NCBI RefSeq assembly: GCF_020329485.1
Contig: NZ_JAGKJI010000058.1
Coordinates: 1-38,948 of the forward strand
Source of the DNA: Bradyrhizobium cenepequi
GTDB lineage: Bacteria; Pseudomonadota; Alphaproteobacteria; Rhizobiales; Xanthobacteraceae
Length of the DNA stretch: 38,948 nucleotides
Direction of reading: 5' to 3'
Shown here: piece after piece, positions 1-9,625 of the stretch
Position numbering within the stretch: position 1 is the first letter of the stretch
Layout of the letters: each line of letters opens with the position of its first letter
Made by a program: the position numbers and the translations under genes
Notes under the pieces: generated by a model
The model's database searches: none
What the model was told of the DNA's origin: nothing
The model's input: the letters and a program-made list of their open reading frames with translations, nothing else

Positions 1-1
1 C

Positions 2-3000
2 ACCGCCAACCAGCAGCGCAGCCAGCAGGCGACCGGCCCGTTCGACAATCTTTCTTTGCTCGCCGATCGTCTCGACCAGTCGCGCATCGAGATCGTCAGC
101 GGCGGCAATGTGGTCTTCAAGGGCGGAGCTGCTGGCGCGGGCTCGCTGACCATCGCGCAGGGCGGTCAGGTGGCGGTGTCGGCGGCGGGGCGCATCTTCG
201 CCGAGCGCGGCGCCACGATCGATGTCTCCGGCGTGCGCGACGTGTCGCTGGCGATGTCGGCCAACAACATCATGGTCAACATCCAGGGCAACGAGCTCAG
301 GGACTCGCCGGTCAACCGCGACAGCAATGCCCTGAAGAACGCCGACGTCTGGGTCGATATCCGCGACCTGGTCTATGTGCCGTCGGGCACCGGCGGCTAT
401 GCCGGCGATCGCTACTACACGCCGGGCGGCCTGCTCGAGGTCGGCGGCTATCTCGCCAGCACCCAGCACAAGATCGGCGAATGGAGCGCGGTCGGCGGCA
501 CCATCACGCTGGCGGCGCCGGAAGTGGTCGCGCAGGTCGGGTCGGTGTTCGACATCTCGGGCGGCTCGATCCGCTACGAGGCCGGCAATATCCGCACCAC
601 GAACTTTCTCGGGCCGGACGGCCGGCTCTACAACATCAACAATGCCCGCGCCGACATGACCTTCTATGGTCTCGGCGAGGGCTTCATTCGCAAGCATGAG
701 CGCTGGAACGTCACTGAGGTCTGGACCAGCCCCTTCGGCAAGGGCCGCGAGAGCGTGCGCTGGGAGGAGGGCTACACGGTCGGCCGCGACGCGGGGAGGC
801 TGATCCTGTCGACGCCGACCGCCATCTTCGAGGGCGATATCGTTGCCGATGTCGTGCAGGGCGAGCGGCAGAACAGCGCCCGGCCGGATGGCGTTGTCGA
901 TGGCTACAAGGTCGCGCAGAACGTGGTGGCGCAAGCCGGCACGCTGGCGCTTGGTCAATACACCGCTGTAGGGCTCACCGAGCTCTACACGACCGATGTC
1001 CGTATCGGAGATATCGCAGGTGTCACCGCTGCCCTCGCAAGTGCAGACGCCTTGCCCGATGGTCGCGCCAACACCGCCTGGTTCGATGCCGATTATCTCA
1101 ATGCGCAGGGCCTCGGGGGCCTCGAACTCGGCACCCGCGGCGCCATCGCCATCGATGCGCCACTGACCCTCGCCGATGGTGGCAGCGTCAAGCTCATCGC
1201 GCCGGTGATCGATATCAAGGCTGATGTCACCGCGCGATCGGGCAGCGTCAACGCCACGAATCTGTTTACGGCGGCGGGCCCCAGCGGTTCCGAGATGGCG
1301 CTCGTATTGAACGGTGGTGCGACGGTCGCCTTGCGCGATGGCGCCGTCATCGATGTGGGCGGCGCCTGGACCAATGCGGTGGCGGACGGCGACGATCGTA
1401 ACGGACTGGCCTTTCGCGATGGCGGCAGCGTGTCGCTGCAATCGACGCGTGACGTAACCATCGAGGAAGGCGCGCAGATCGATGCGTCGTCGGGGGCGTC
1501 CATCGAGGTCAAGGGCGGGTTCAAGGGCGGCAAAGGCGGCAATGTCAGCCTGCTGGCCGATGCGCTGGGCGCCGGCAATGGTCGCCTGACGCTCAATGGT
1601 GCAGTCCGTGGCTACGGCGCCGCCGGCGGGGGCAAGCTGGCGATCGAATCCGGACCGACCATTATCATCGGCGGGACGCCCGACGCAGCCGTTCTCAATC
1701 TCAACAGCACGCTGTTCCGCACCGGCTTCGCGCAATACGATGTGATCGGCCACAAGGGTGTCACCGTCGCCGGTGGTGCGACGATCGACGTCATGATGCC
1801 GAGCTATCGCATGCGGGCAGGCGCTTATGCCGTCGCGATAGGCGGCGATCCATCGACCGCGCTCGAACTCTGGACCGCACCCCTCTATCTGCCGAACGCC
1901 GCAGGCGATCGCCTCGTCCAGCGCACTGGCGCCGGCCTGCTGCTGCAGGCCGGCACCAATGCGTCAAGTGTCGCCGACATGGCGAGCGTCGGCCTCGACG
2001 TCGCGCGCAGTGCGGTGATCAATGTCGATCCCGGCCAGGCGATTAAGCTGCAGAGCATCGGCCAGCTCACCGTCGACGCCACACTCAATGCGTGGGGCGG
2101 CAACATCACGCTGGCTTCGGTGGTGGCTGGCGGCGCTGACGGACAGAACGCCAATGCCGCCGGCCATGGCCGCTCGATCTGGCTCGGCGATCACGCGGTG
2201 CTTGACGTTGCCTCACGGGCGGTAACGGCTTTGGACCTCAGGGGTCGGCGCTACGGCATCGTCGCCAATGGCGGCAGTATCACCATCGGCGGTGTGATCG
2301 ACCACACGACCGGTCTGGCGACGGGGCCCGATCTGTTCGTCGTCGTCCGCGAAGGGGCGCGGCTCGATGCATCGGGCGCGCAGGCCACACTGGACATCTC
2401 GGGGCAGGGCGCGACCGCTGTCGCCAGCAATGGCGGCAGCATCTCGCTGACCTCCAACAATGGCCTGTATCTCGATGGCTCGTTCACCGCGAAAGCCGGT
2501 GGTGCCACTGCTGCTGGCGGTACGCTGTCGGTGGGGCTGTTGTCGCCGGACTATCCCCGCGCGACTGCAAGTGCGGGCGTGCTGCTTCCGCGCGAATTGA
2601 TCGTCGCGCAGGATCGCGGCGGGAGTGCCCTGCAGGGGCTCGACGATCCGGCGGCTGCTTCTTCATCGCTGATCTATGGACGCGCGCGTCTGTCGGTGTC
2701 GCAGATCGCAAGCGGCGGCTTCGACAATCTCGCGCTGCTCGGCAGCAATGTCAGCTTCGCCGGCGACACCGATCTCACCCTGCGCCAGAGCCTGCAGATT
2801 TACACCACCGGCTTGTCGCTTGCTGCGGACGCCTCGCTGATGTCGCGGGTTCACCTTGCATCGTCTTATCTGCGTTTGGCGAGCTACTTCCCGGCCGGTC
2901 GCGACGGTTACGTCCAGCCGCTCGGCCTGACCAATCCCTCGTCATTGTCGGGCAAGGCGACATTCACGGCCGATGCCGATCTGATCGATGTGCGCGGACT

Positions 3001-6000
3001 TGTCGGCTTTGGCGCCAGGGGACCGAGCGGTGCGATGGTGCCGGTGTTCGACCAGGTCACACTGACGAGCCGCGGCGATCTGCGCTTCCTGGCGTTCGGC
3101 ATGCCATCGAATAACGGCCAGCCTACCACCGGCCTGGACAGCCCGGGCGACATGACGTTGCTCGCCGCGCAACTCTACCCGACCACGGGCGCCGTCGCGG
3201 GCGTGACAGCGGGCGGCATCAACGGACGGCTCGATCCGCTGCGCGGCCTGACCATCGGCCGCAGCACCACCGAGATGCCGGAACTGCCCTATTCGGCATT
3301 CGGATCGCTGCGTCTGGCAGCAGCGCATGTCGTGCAGGGCGGCGTGGTGCGCGCGCCGCTCGGCCATCTCGAATTCGGCTTGAACGGTAGCGGCCTGCAA
3401 ACCACCAGCGTCGACTTCCTCGCCGGCAGTCTCACTTCGGTGAGCGGCGCCGGTCTCATGATGCCTTATGGCGGCACGATCGACGGCCAGGTCTGGAACT
3501 ACGCCGGCAGTCCGGTCAGCTTCACCGGCGTTGGCGGCAGCAGGGCCAATGGCACGCTGGCCAGCGGCGTCGCGCTCAACGCGCAGGCCGTCGATGTGCA
3601 GGCGGGCGCCGTGCTCGATCTGTTGGGCGGCGGCACGTTGACGGGCGTAGGCTTCGTCTCCGGCCGCGGCGGCTCGGTCGACGTGCTGCGCTATGCACTG
3701 GCTGACTCCAATCCGGGCTACGGCTACAGCAAAAGCGGCAATCAGGTCTACGCGATCATTCCCGGTCATGTCGCGGCCTATGCGCCGGTCAGTCCGGATG
3801 CCGGCGCGCGCGATCCCGCCATCGGCCGCCAGATCACGCTCGATGGTAGCACGCCGGGTCTGCCGGCGGGCACCTATACCTTGATGCCCTCGACCTATGC
3901 ACTGCTGCCCGGCGCGTTCAGAGTTGAACTCGCCGGGGCAGATCCGCGTGGTCTCAGCGTCTCGGCATCGCTGCCCAACGGCTCGTTCATCGCGGCCGCC
4001 CATCTTGGCGTGGCGAATACCGGCATCAGCGAGAGCCTCGCGCGCCAGGTCATTCTGACTCCAGGAACAGTTGCCCGCACCCATTCGCTTTACGACGAAA
4101 CCGGCTATGCCGACTTCGCCATCGCCGATGCGGCGCGGCGTGGTATTCCTCGGCCGATGCTGCCGGTCGATGGCAAGAGTCTCAAATTCAATGTGATCGC
4201 CGGGGCGGGAGCCAATTCACTGACCTTCGATGGCGCTGGCCTGTTCGCTGCCGCGACCGGCGGTTTCGACGGCTCGGCTTCGATTATCGCCAACAGTATC
4301 GAAGTGGTGGCGAGCGGACGGCAGGCCACGCCGGGCTTCACCGGCGTCACCGTCGTGGCCGACGAACTCAACGCCATCGGTGCATCGCGGCTGGCGATCG
4401 GCGGCCTCCAGTTCGTCGAATACGGCCAGGGCGGCAACTATGTCAGATCTGCCACCGGTGTCGCGCAATATGTCTATCTGCGCTCCGGCGCGGTGCTGTC
4501 GGCGCCGGAAGTGTTCTTGGTCGCGCAGGATCCCATCAATCCGGAACAGGGCGATGGCCTGATCCGGATCGAGCAGGGTGCCAGCATCAACACGCTGGCG
4601 CGGGGCAATGTCGCCTTCGACAGCAATGACGGCTTCATCTATGCCCCGGAAGGCAGTCACTTCGTCGCGGTCTCCAACGGTCTGATCAACGTCGCGCCAT
4701 CGACGAATGTCGCCCGTGGCGGCATCGATATCGGCAATTGCGTGCTCTCGACCTGCAGCGGCGACACCACGCTGTATTCGAAGGGCACCATCGTGCTCTC
4801 GACCACCGGCAATTTCGATCTCAGCAATGCTGTGCGTTACGGCACGCGCAACCTCTCGCTGGCGGTGGGCGGCATCAATGTCGGCAGCACGCAGTCGCTG
4901 GCCGACGCCGCCGCACGCGGCATTCTGCCGGCCGGCCTGATCCTGAACCAGAGCGTTCTCAACCGGCTGATCGCTGGCGATACCAGCACCGGCGCACCGG
5001 CGCTGGAGTCGCTGATCCTCAGCGCCGCCGGCAGCATGAACTTCTTCGGCGACGTCGCGCTCGACACTTACGATCCGGTCACCGGCCAATCGACGCTGGA
5101 TCGGCTGGTACTGACCACGCCAGCGATCTATGGCTACGGCAATGCTGGCACCGTCGCCAGCATCCGCACCAAAAATCTGGTGTTCGGCGGTTCGCTGAAC
5201 CAGGCCAGCGCGGTCGTCACCAACGGCGCCGGCACCGGCAGCGGCGCGCTGAACCTGCAGGCCGAAGTGATGGAATTCGGTTTCGGTCCGTTCACTCAGC
5301 CTAGCAACGTCAAATCCTACGACCGGCTCATGCTGGGCTTCGCCAATGTCACGCTCAGCGCCAGCGATCGCATCACCGCCAATCACAAGGGCAGCCTAGC
5401 CGTCTATCAGGCGCAGGGCGCCTATACGCCCGGCACCGGCTACGCCTATAGCGGCGGCAATCTGACCATCGTCACGCCGCTGTTCACAGGCGCGGCGGGC
5501 TCCGTGAACAACATCGTCGCCGGCGGCACGGTGTCGGTCACCTCGCCGGGAGATGCATCGCCGGGCACGGTCGCCGTCGATGCCGACGCACTTGGCGCGC
5601 AGCTCTCGCTGTCGGGCACCAATATCGTGCTGGCCAGTTCGGTGGTGCTGCCAAGCGGCAAGCTGACGCTCAGCGCCACCTATGACATCACGCTGAACGA
5701 TGCGGCGCGGATCGACATGGCCGGCCGCACCATCGTCTTCAACGATATCGCCAAGAGCAGTTGGGGCGGCGACGTCCTCCTCGAAAGCAGCAACGGCAAC
5801 ATCCTGCAGGCGGCGGGTTCGACCATCGATCTCTCCGCGAAATTCAATGTGGCCGGCACGCTCAGCGCGGTGGCGCTCAACGCGGCGGCCGGAACGGTCG
5901 ATCTGCAGGGCAGCATTCTCGGCAGCAGCTCCGGCACTTACGATGCCGGCGGCACCTATATGCCCTATAAGGCCGCGAGCGTCGAAATCCGCGCGCAGCA

Positions 6001-9000
6001 TCTCGGCGGCGTCGGCACGCTCAGCGACCAGTTCGCCGCGCTGAACCAGCGCCTCAATGCCGGTCAGGTGTTCGGCGGCCGCAGCTTCCAGCTCAAGCAG
6101 GGCGATCTCGTGATCGGCGACGGCCTCAAGGCCGGCAGCGTCGATGTCTCGCTCGATGGCGGCCAGCTCACCGTGACCGGCACCATCGATGCCAGCGGTG
6201 CGAGCGTCGGGTCGATTTACCTCGCCGCTAACAACGGTCTCACGCTGGCCGGCAGCGCCGTGCTCGACGCCCATGGTGAAATCCTGCGCGTCGACAGCTA
6301 CGGCAAAATCATCGACAGCCCGAACCGCGCCATCGTCGACCTCTCCTCCGGCAACGGGGTGCTGACGCTGGCGGCCGGCGCGCGGATCGATCTGCGGCAC
6401 GGCACGGCCGCTTCGTTCGGCAGCGCCGCCGGACAGAATGACGGCATCGCCCGCGGCACGATCGAACTGAATGCGCCGCGCATCGGCAGCGGCGGCAACG
6501 TCACCGATGCCGATGCCGCCACCTACGGCGACATCGCCATCAATGCCAGCGGCCCGGTCACGATCCAGGGCGCGCGCTCCATCGCGGTCAATGCGATGCA
6601 GCGCTACACCGACGTGCCCGACGGCACCGATGCCGCCGTGAGCGGGCGTCCGTATCAGGTCATCACCCAGGGCTGGCTCGACGGCAAACATGCCGAAGCC
6701 ACGCTGTTCATCGATGCGGCGCTGGGCCGTGCATCGGTGATGAGCGGCAAGCTCGCCGGCCTCAACAACGATGTCTATCGCAACGCCTTCCATCTGCGCC
6801 CCGGCATCGAGATCGCCAGCAAGACGGCGGATGGCGATCTGGTGATCCAGGGCGATCTCGATCTGTCCGGTTATCGCTATAACGGCGTCAATCCGAACTT
6901 CGTACGTACCGGCGTCTATGGTTCGGGCGAGGTCGGCACACTGCGGCTGCGCGCGGGCGGCGATCTCAGCATCTATGGCAGCATCAATGACGGCTTCGCG
7001 CCGCCGCCGCTGACGCAGGACGACAACGGTTGGGTGCTGTTGCCCGGCATCGATTTCACCGGCGGCGACATCGTCGTGCCCGGAATCGGCGTGACGTTGG
7101 CGGACGGCACAGCGTTCCCCAACGGCGCGACGCTGAACTACGATCTGCCGGTCAAGGGTGCAGGCTTCGACGCCGGCATGCGGCTGCCGAGCTCGGCGAA
7201 GCTGAGCGCGGCGATCACCGTCCCGGCCGGCACGGTGCTGGCCGCCGCGGTGCGCGACGGCGCCGGCAACATTCTGTACGCCGCCGGCACTTTGTTGAGC
7301 GAAGCCACGACGCTGCCGATCGGCACACAACTCGATGCCGGCAGCGTGATGCCCGTTTCGTTCGCCGTGTCGGCCTTCGTCTGGCCGAAGGGTGTTCCGT
7401 TGTCGGCTCCGGTGCGAAGCACCGATCCAAGAGCCGCCATGTTCCTGCTTGATGGCGCGCTGGCCTTAAAGCCGGGCTCGCTGATCCCGTCCGGCACCGA
7501 CATCAAGCTGCCGGCAGGTGTCGACTCCGTGCAGCTACGGCCGGAAGTGGCCGGGCGTCAGGGCGGCATCTGGGCGGTCGCGCCGATGCTGCCGGACGGC
7601 TCGCAATCGTGGTCGCTGCGCTTCGTGGCCGGCGCCGATCTCGACGCCGCCGATGGCCGCCGCGTGCAGTCGCATCCGGCCCATGGCGATATCCGTCTGG
7701 CCGATAGTCACTACGGTCTGTACGGCAAGCAGTTGCCGGGCGGCGAGATATGGACCCAGGCCGCGGCCGATGAACTCGGCATGCCCGAACTGGTGGGCCG
7801 ACCGATGACTGATCAGGACGTTCAGGATATCGTTGGTTACCCCTCGGTTGCGGCCTTGTGTGTCGATGCGGGCTACTGGTGCGGGGCAGGTCCGACCACG
7901 ACATACGCCCTCACGCCCGGCAGCACGCGCCCGAGCGTGATTCGGACCGGCACGGGTGATCTGCAATTCTTCACCGGCGGCGATCTGCGGATGGATTCGC
8001 TCTATGGCGTCTACACCGCCGGCACCTCGTCCGTGCCGACCTCCGCCAACGACCCCTATGACCAGCAGCGTGCGCGCCTGATGGGCCACACCACGGTACT
8101 CGGCGATGCCAATGGCAGCTACGAAAAGCTGGTCGATGGTGGCAGCGATAGCGTTTACCGCGCCTGGTATCCGGATTTAGGCGGCGACCTTACGCTCAAA
8201 ATCGGCGGCGATCTTACCGGCAATGTCATGAACCGCAGTCAATCGGTTGCTTCGCGGCCGAACATATTGGATTCCGGCTACGACACCGCCGATGTCGCGA
8301 ACTGGCTGTGGCGCCAGGGCAGCGGGAGTGTCGCGACCGGCGGTCAGGCCCAGCCCACCGCCTGGTGGATCAATTTCGGCACCTATGTCGGCGCCATGGA
8401 CGGCTACGTGCCATATGCCGACAAGATGATCGGCTTCACCGGCCTCGGGACGCTCGGCGGCGGCAATCTCTCCGTCGAGGTGGCCGGCAATGCGGGCCGG
8501 GTGTCGACGCTGGCGGCCAACACGTTCGATCCAAACTACAACGCCCGCAGCCAGGGCTTGGTCCTGGCGGTCGGCAACACCGGTCGCGTCGCGGCCGATG
8601 GCAGCATCCAGTTCACCGGCGGCGGCGATCTCAGCCTGCGCGTCGGCGGCGTGTTGAACCCCGAAGTTGGCGACTCCACGGCGCATCTGAACGGCACGAT
8701 CACTAATCTGCGCGGCCGGGCCGAGGTCAAGGCGTCCGATATCGGCGCCATCGACCTGACCTATGGCAACAGCAGGGATACGAACACGCCGAAGGAAACC
8801 CGCGCCTTCGATCCGTTCACGGCCACGCGCGGCCTACCGAACGGCGGCCCGAGCCTGATGCCGGGCGACGCCACCTTCAGCCTGTCGACACTGCGCGATC
8901 TCGTGTTGAAGGACGTTTCCGATCCCGGCCGCGTGGCGCTGGTGAACGCCTCGCCGTTCTCCTTCGGCGGCGTCACCGGCAAGGGCCTGAGCTGGTTCAC

Positions 9001-9625
9001 GCTGTGGACCGACCACACCGCCATCGACATGTTCTCCGCCGGCGGCAATGTGACGCCCTATACGGCGTCCAGCAACTTGACCGACGATGCCGCCGTCTAT
9101 CCGTCGATCGTTCGCGCGGTCGCGGCGACGGGCAGCCTGTATTACGGCAGGGCGGCGAGAAGCTGGCAGTCGGATGCCGGAGAGATCGAATCCCTGCTGC
9201 TCGCACCGTCGCCGCGCAGCGAACTCCAGTTCCTGGCCGGCGGCTCGATCTATGCCGGCGGTTTCAGCGTCAGCCAGTCCAGCGCCGCCGCAGAATCCTG
9301 CTTTCGCGGGCTGGCTGCCAAATGCCTTCCCGGCCATTCCCTCGGCCAGCAACCTGTCCCCATTGGGCAACAGGTCGACCGAGTTCATCTTCCCGCTGTT
9401 TGCCTTTGGCTCCGGGTCGGCGGCGGGGCAGGCCAATGCCGGGTCCGAACCGGCACGGTTCTACGCCTTGACCGGCGATCTCGTCGGTGTCTCTACGGGG
9501 CGCATTATCAACCACGTCGGCAATGGTGGTTTCCAGGATCCGGAATATCGGTTCGGCATCGACTGGTACGAGGGCGGAGCGGCGGTACGGATGATCGCCG
9601 GGCGCGATATCGTCAGCAGCGGTGA
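2..9625 (+). CDS. Filamentous haemagglutinin-family (TpsA-type) exoprotein, 5'-truncated by the window, frameshifted near its 3' end
   Basis: This is the central part of a giant surface or secreted beta-helix protein, presumably exported by a TpsB pore in two-partner secretion; no TpsB gene is in the window. The frame is open from base 2 with no start, so the N-terminal signal and TPS domain lie outside. Over about 3,100 residues it is dominated by short imperfect repeats such as GGSI, GGNL, GGDL with alternating hydrophobic residues and many Gly/Ala/Ser/Asn/Asp, the signature of a right-handed beta-helix. Cysteines are very rare. Genuine sequence ends near base 9290 after SIYAGGFSVSQSS; the rest to the stop at 9625 is Arg-rich, out-of-frame translation. 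The true continuation is one frame over and runs to 11147. A region at about 7050-7540 interrupts the GG repeats with PAGTxL-like units. Family assignment is firm; the function (adhesin, contact-dependent toxin or other) is unknown. Confidence 0.9.
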   Translation, partial: TANQQRSQQATGPFDNLSLLADRLDQSRIEIVSGGNVVFKGGAAGAGSLTIAQGGQVAVSAAGRIFAERGATIDVSGVRDVSLAMSANNIMVNIQGNELRDSPVNRDSNALKNADVWVDIRDLVYVPSGTGGYAGDRYYTPGGLLEVGGYLASTQHKIGEWSAVGGTITLAAPEVVAQVGSVFDISGGSIRYEAGNIRTTNFLGPDGRLYNINNARADMTFYGLGEGFIRKHERWNVTEVWTSPFGKGRESVRWEEGYTVGRDAGRLILSTPTAIFEGDIVADVVQGERQNSARPDGVVDGYKVAQNVVAQAGTLALGQYTAVGLTELYTTDVRIGDIAGVTAALASADALPDGRANTAWFDADYLNAQGLGGLELGTRGAIAIDAPLTLADGGSVKLIAPVIDIKADVTARSGSVNATNLFTAAGPSGSEMALVLNGGATVALRDGAVIDVGGAWTNAVADGDDRNGLAFRDGGSVSLQSTRDVTIEEGAQIDASSGASIEVKGGFKGGKGGNVSLLADALGAGNGRLTLNGAVRGYGAAGGGKLAIESGPTIIIGGTPDAAVLNLNSTLFRTGFAQYDVIGHKGVTVAGGATIDVMMPSYRMRAGAYAVAIGGDPSTALELWTAPLYLPNAAGDRLVQRTGAGLLLQAGTNASSVADMASVGLDVARSAVINVDPGQAIKLQSIGQLTVDATLNAWGGNITLASVVAGGADGQNANAAGHGRSIWLGDHAVLDVASRAVTALDLRGRRYGIVANGGSITIGGVIDHTTGLATGPDLFVVVREGARLDASGAQATLDISGQGATAVASNGGSISLTSNNGLYLDGSFTAKAGGATAAGGTLSVGLLSPDYPRATASAGVLLPRELIVAQDRGGSALQGLDDPAAASSSLIYGRARLSVSQIASGGFDNLALLGSNVSFAGDTDLTLRQSLQIYTTGLSLAADASLMSRVHLASSYLRLASYFPAGRDGYVQPLGLTNPSSLSGKATFTADADLIDVRGLVGFGARGPSGAMVPVFDQVTLTSRGDLRFLAFGMPSNNGQPTTGLDSPGDMTLLAAQLYPTTGAVAGVTAGGINGRLDPLRGLTIGRSTTEMPELPYSAFGSLRLAAAHVVQGGVVRAPLGHLEFGLNGSGLQTTSVDFLAGSLTSVSGAGLMMPYGGTIDGQVWNYAGSPVSFTGVGGSRANGTLASGVALNAQAVDVQAGAVLDLLGGGTLTGVGFVSGRGGSVDVLRYALADSNPGYGYSKSGNQVYAIIPGHVAAYAPVSPDAGARDPAIGRQITLDGSTPGLPAGTYTLMPSTYALLPGAFRVELAGADPRGLSVSASLPNGSFIAAAHLGVANTGISESLARQVILTPGTVARTHSLYDETGYADFAIADAARRGIPRPMLPVDGKSLKFNVIAGAGANSLTFDGAGLFAAATGGFDGSASIIANSIEVVASGRQATPGFTGVTVVADELNAIGASRLAIGGLQFVEYGQGGNYVRSATGVAQYVYLRSGAVLSAPEVFLVAQDPINPEQGDGLIRIEQGASINTLARGNVAFDSNDGFIYAPEGSHFVAVSNGLINVAPSTNVARGGIDIGNCVLSTCSGDTTLYSKGTIVLSTTGNFDLSNAVRYGTRNLSLAVGGINVGSTQSLADAAARGILPAGLILNQSVLNRLIAGDTSTGAPALESLILSAAGSMNFFGDVALDTYDPVTGQSTLDRLVLTTPAIYGYGNAGTVASIRTKNLVFGGSLNQASAVVTNGAGTGSGALNLQAEVMEFGFGPFTQPSNVKSYDRLMLGFANVTLSASDRITANHKGSLAVYQAQGAYTPGTGYAYSGGNLTIVTPLFTGAAGSVNNIVAGGTVSVTSPGDASPGTVAVDADALGAQLSLSGTNIVLASSVVLPSGKLTLSATYDITLNDAARIDMAGRTIVFNDIAKSSWGGDVLLESSNGNILQAAGSTIDLSAKFNVAGTLSAVALNAAAGTVDLQGSILGSSSGTYDAGGTYMPYKAASVEIRAQHLGGVGTLSDQFAALNQRLNAGQVFGGRSFQLKQGDLVIGDGLKAGSVDVSLDGGQLTVTGTIDASGASVGSIYLAANNGLTLAGSAVLDAHGEILRVDSYGKIIDSPNRAIVDLSSGNGVLTLAAGARIDLRHGTAASFGSAAGQNDGIARGTIELNAPRIGSGGNVTDADAATYGDIAINASGPVTIQGARSIAVNAMQRYTDVPDGTDAAVSGRPYQVITQGWLDGKHAEATLFIDAALGRASVMSGKLAGLNNDVYRNAFHLRPGIEIASKTADGDLVIQGDLDLSGYRYNGVNPNFVRTGVYGSGEVGTLRLRAGGDLSIYGSINDGFAPPPLTQDDNGWVLLPGIDFTGGDIVVPGIGVTLADGTAFPNGATLNYDLPVKGAGFDAGMRLPSSAKLSAAITVPAGTVLAAAVRDGAGNILYAAGTLLSEATTLPIGTQLDAGSVMPVSFAVSAFVWPKGVPLSAPVRSTDPRAAMFLLDGALALKPGSLIPSGTDIKLPAGVDSVQLRPEVAGRQGGIWAVAPMLPDGSQSWSLRFVAGADLDAADGRRVQSHPAHGDIRLADSHYGLYGKQLPGGEIWTQAAADELGMPELVGRPMTDQDVQDIVGYPSVAALCVDAGYWCGAGPTTTYALTPGSTRPSVIRTGTGDLQFFTGGDLRMDSLYGVYTAGTSSVPTSANDPYDQQRARLMGHTTVLGDANGSYEKLVDGGSDSVYRAWYPDLGGDLTLKIGGDLTGNVMNRSQSVASRPNILDSGYDTADVANWLWRQGSGSVATGGQAQPTAWWINFGTYVGAMDGYVPYADKMIGFTGLGTLGGGNLSVEVAGNAGRVSTLAANTFDPNYNARSQGLVLAVGNTGRVAADGSIQFTGGGDLSLRVGGVLNPEVGDSTAHLNGTITNLRGRAEVKASDIGAIDLTYGNSRDTNTPKETRAFDPFTATRGLPNGGPSLMPGDATFSLSTLRDLVLKDVSDPGRVALVNASPFSFGGVTGKGLSWFTLWTDHTAIDMFSAGGNVTPYTASSNLTDDAAVYPSIVRAVAATGSLYYGRAARSWQSDAGEIESLLLAPSPRSELQFLAGGSIYAGGFSVSQSSAAAESCFRGLAAKCLPGHSLGQQPVPIGQQVDRVHLPAVCLWLRVGGGAGQCRVRTGTVLRLDRRSRRCLYGAHYQPRRQWWFPGSGISVRHRLVRGRSGGTDDRRARYRQQR

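Noticed and set aside
5396..7330. A 644-codon open frame on the minus strand inside the exoprotein gene.
   Set aside because: It is rich in Arg, Ala, Asp and His with no domains, as expected for the complement of a GC-rich Gly/Ala/Ser gene. The plus strand shows clear beta-helix repeats.
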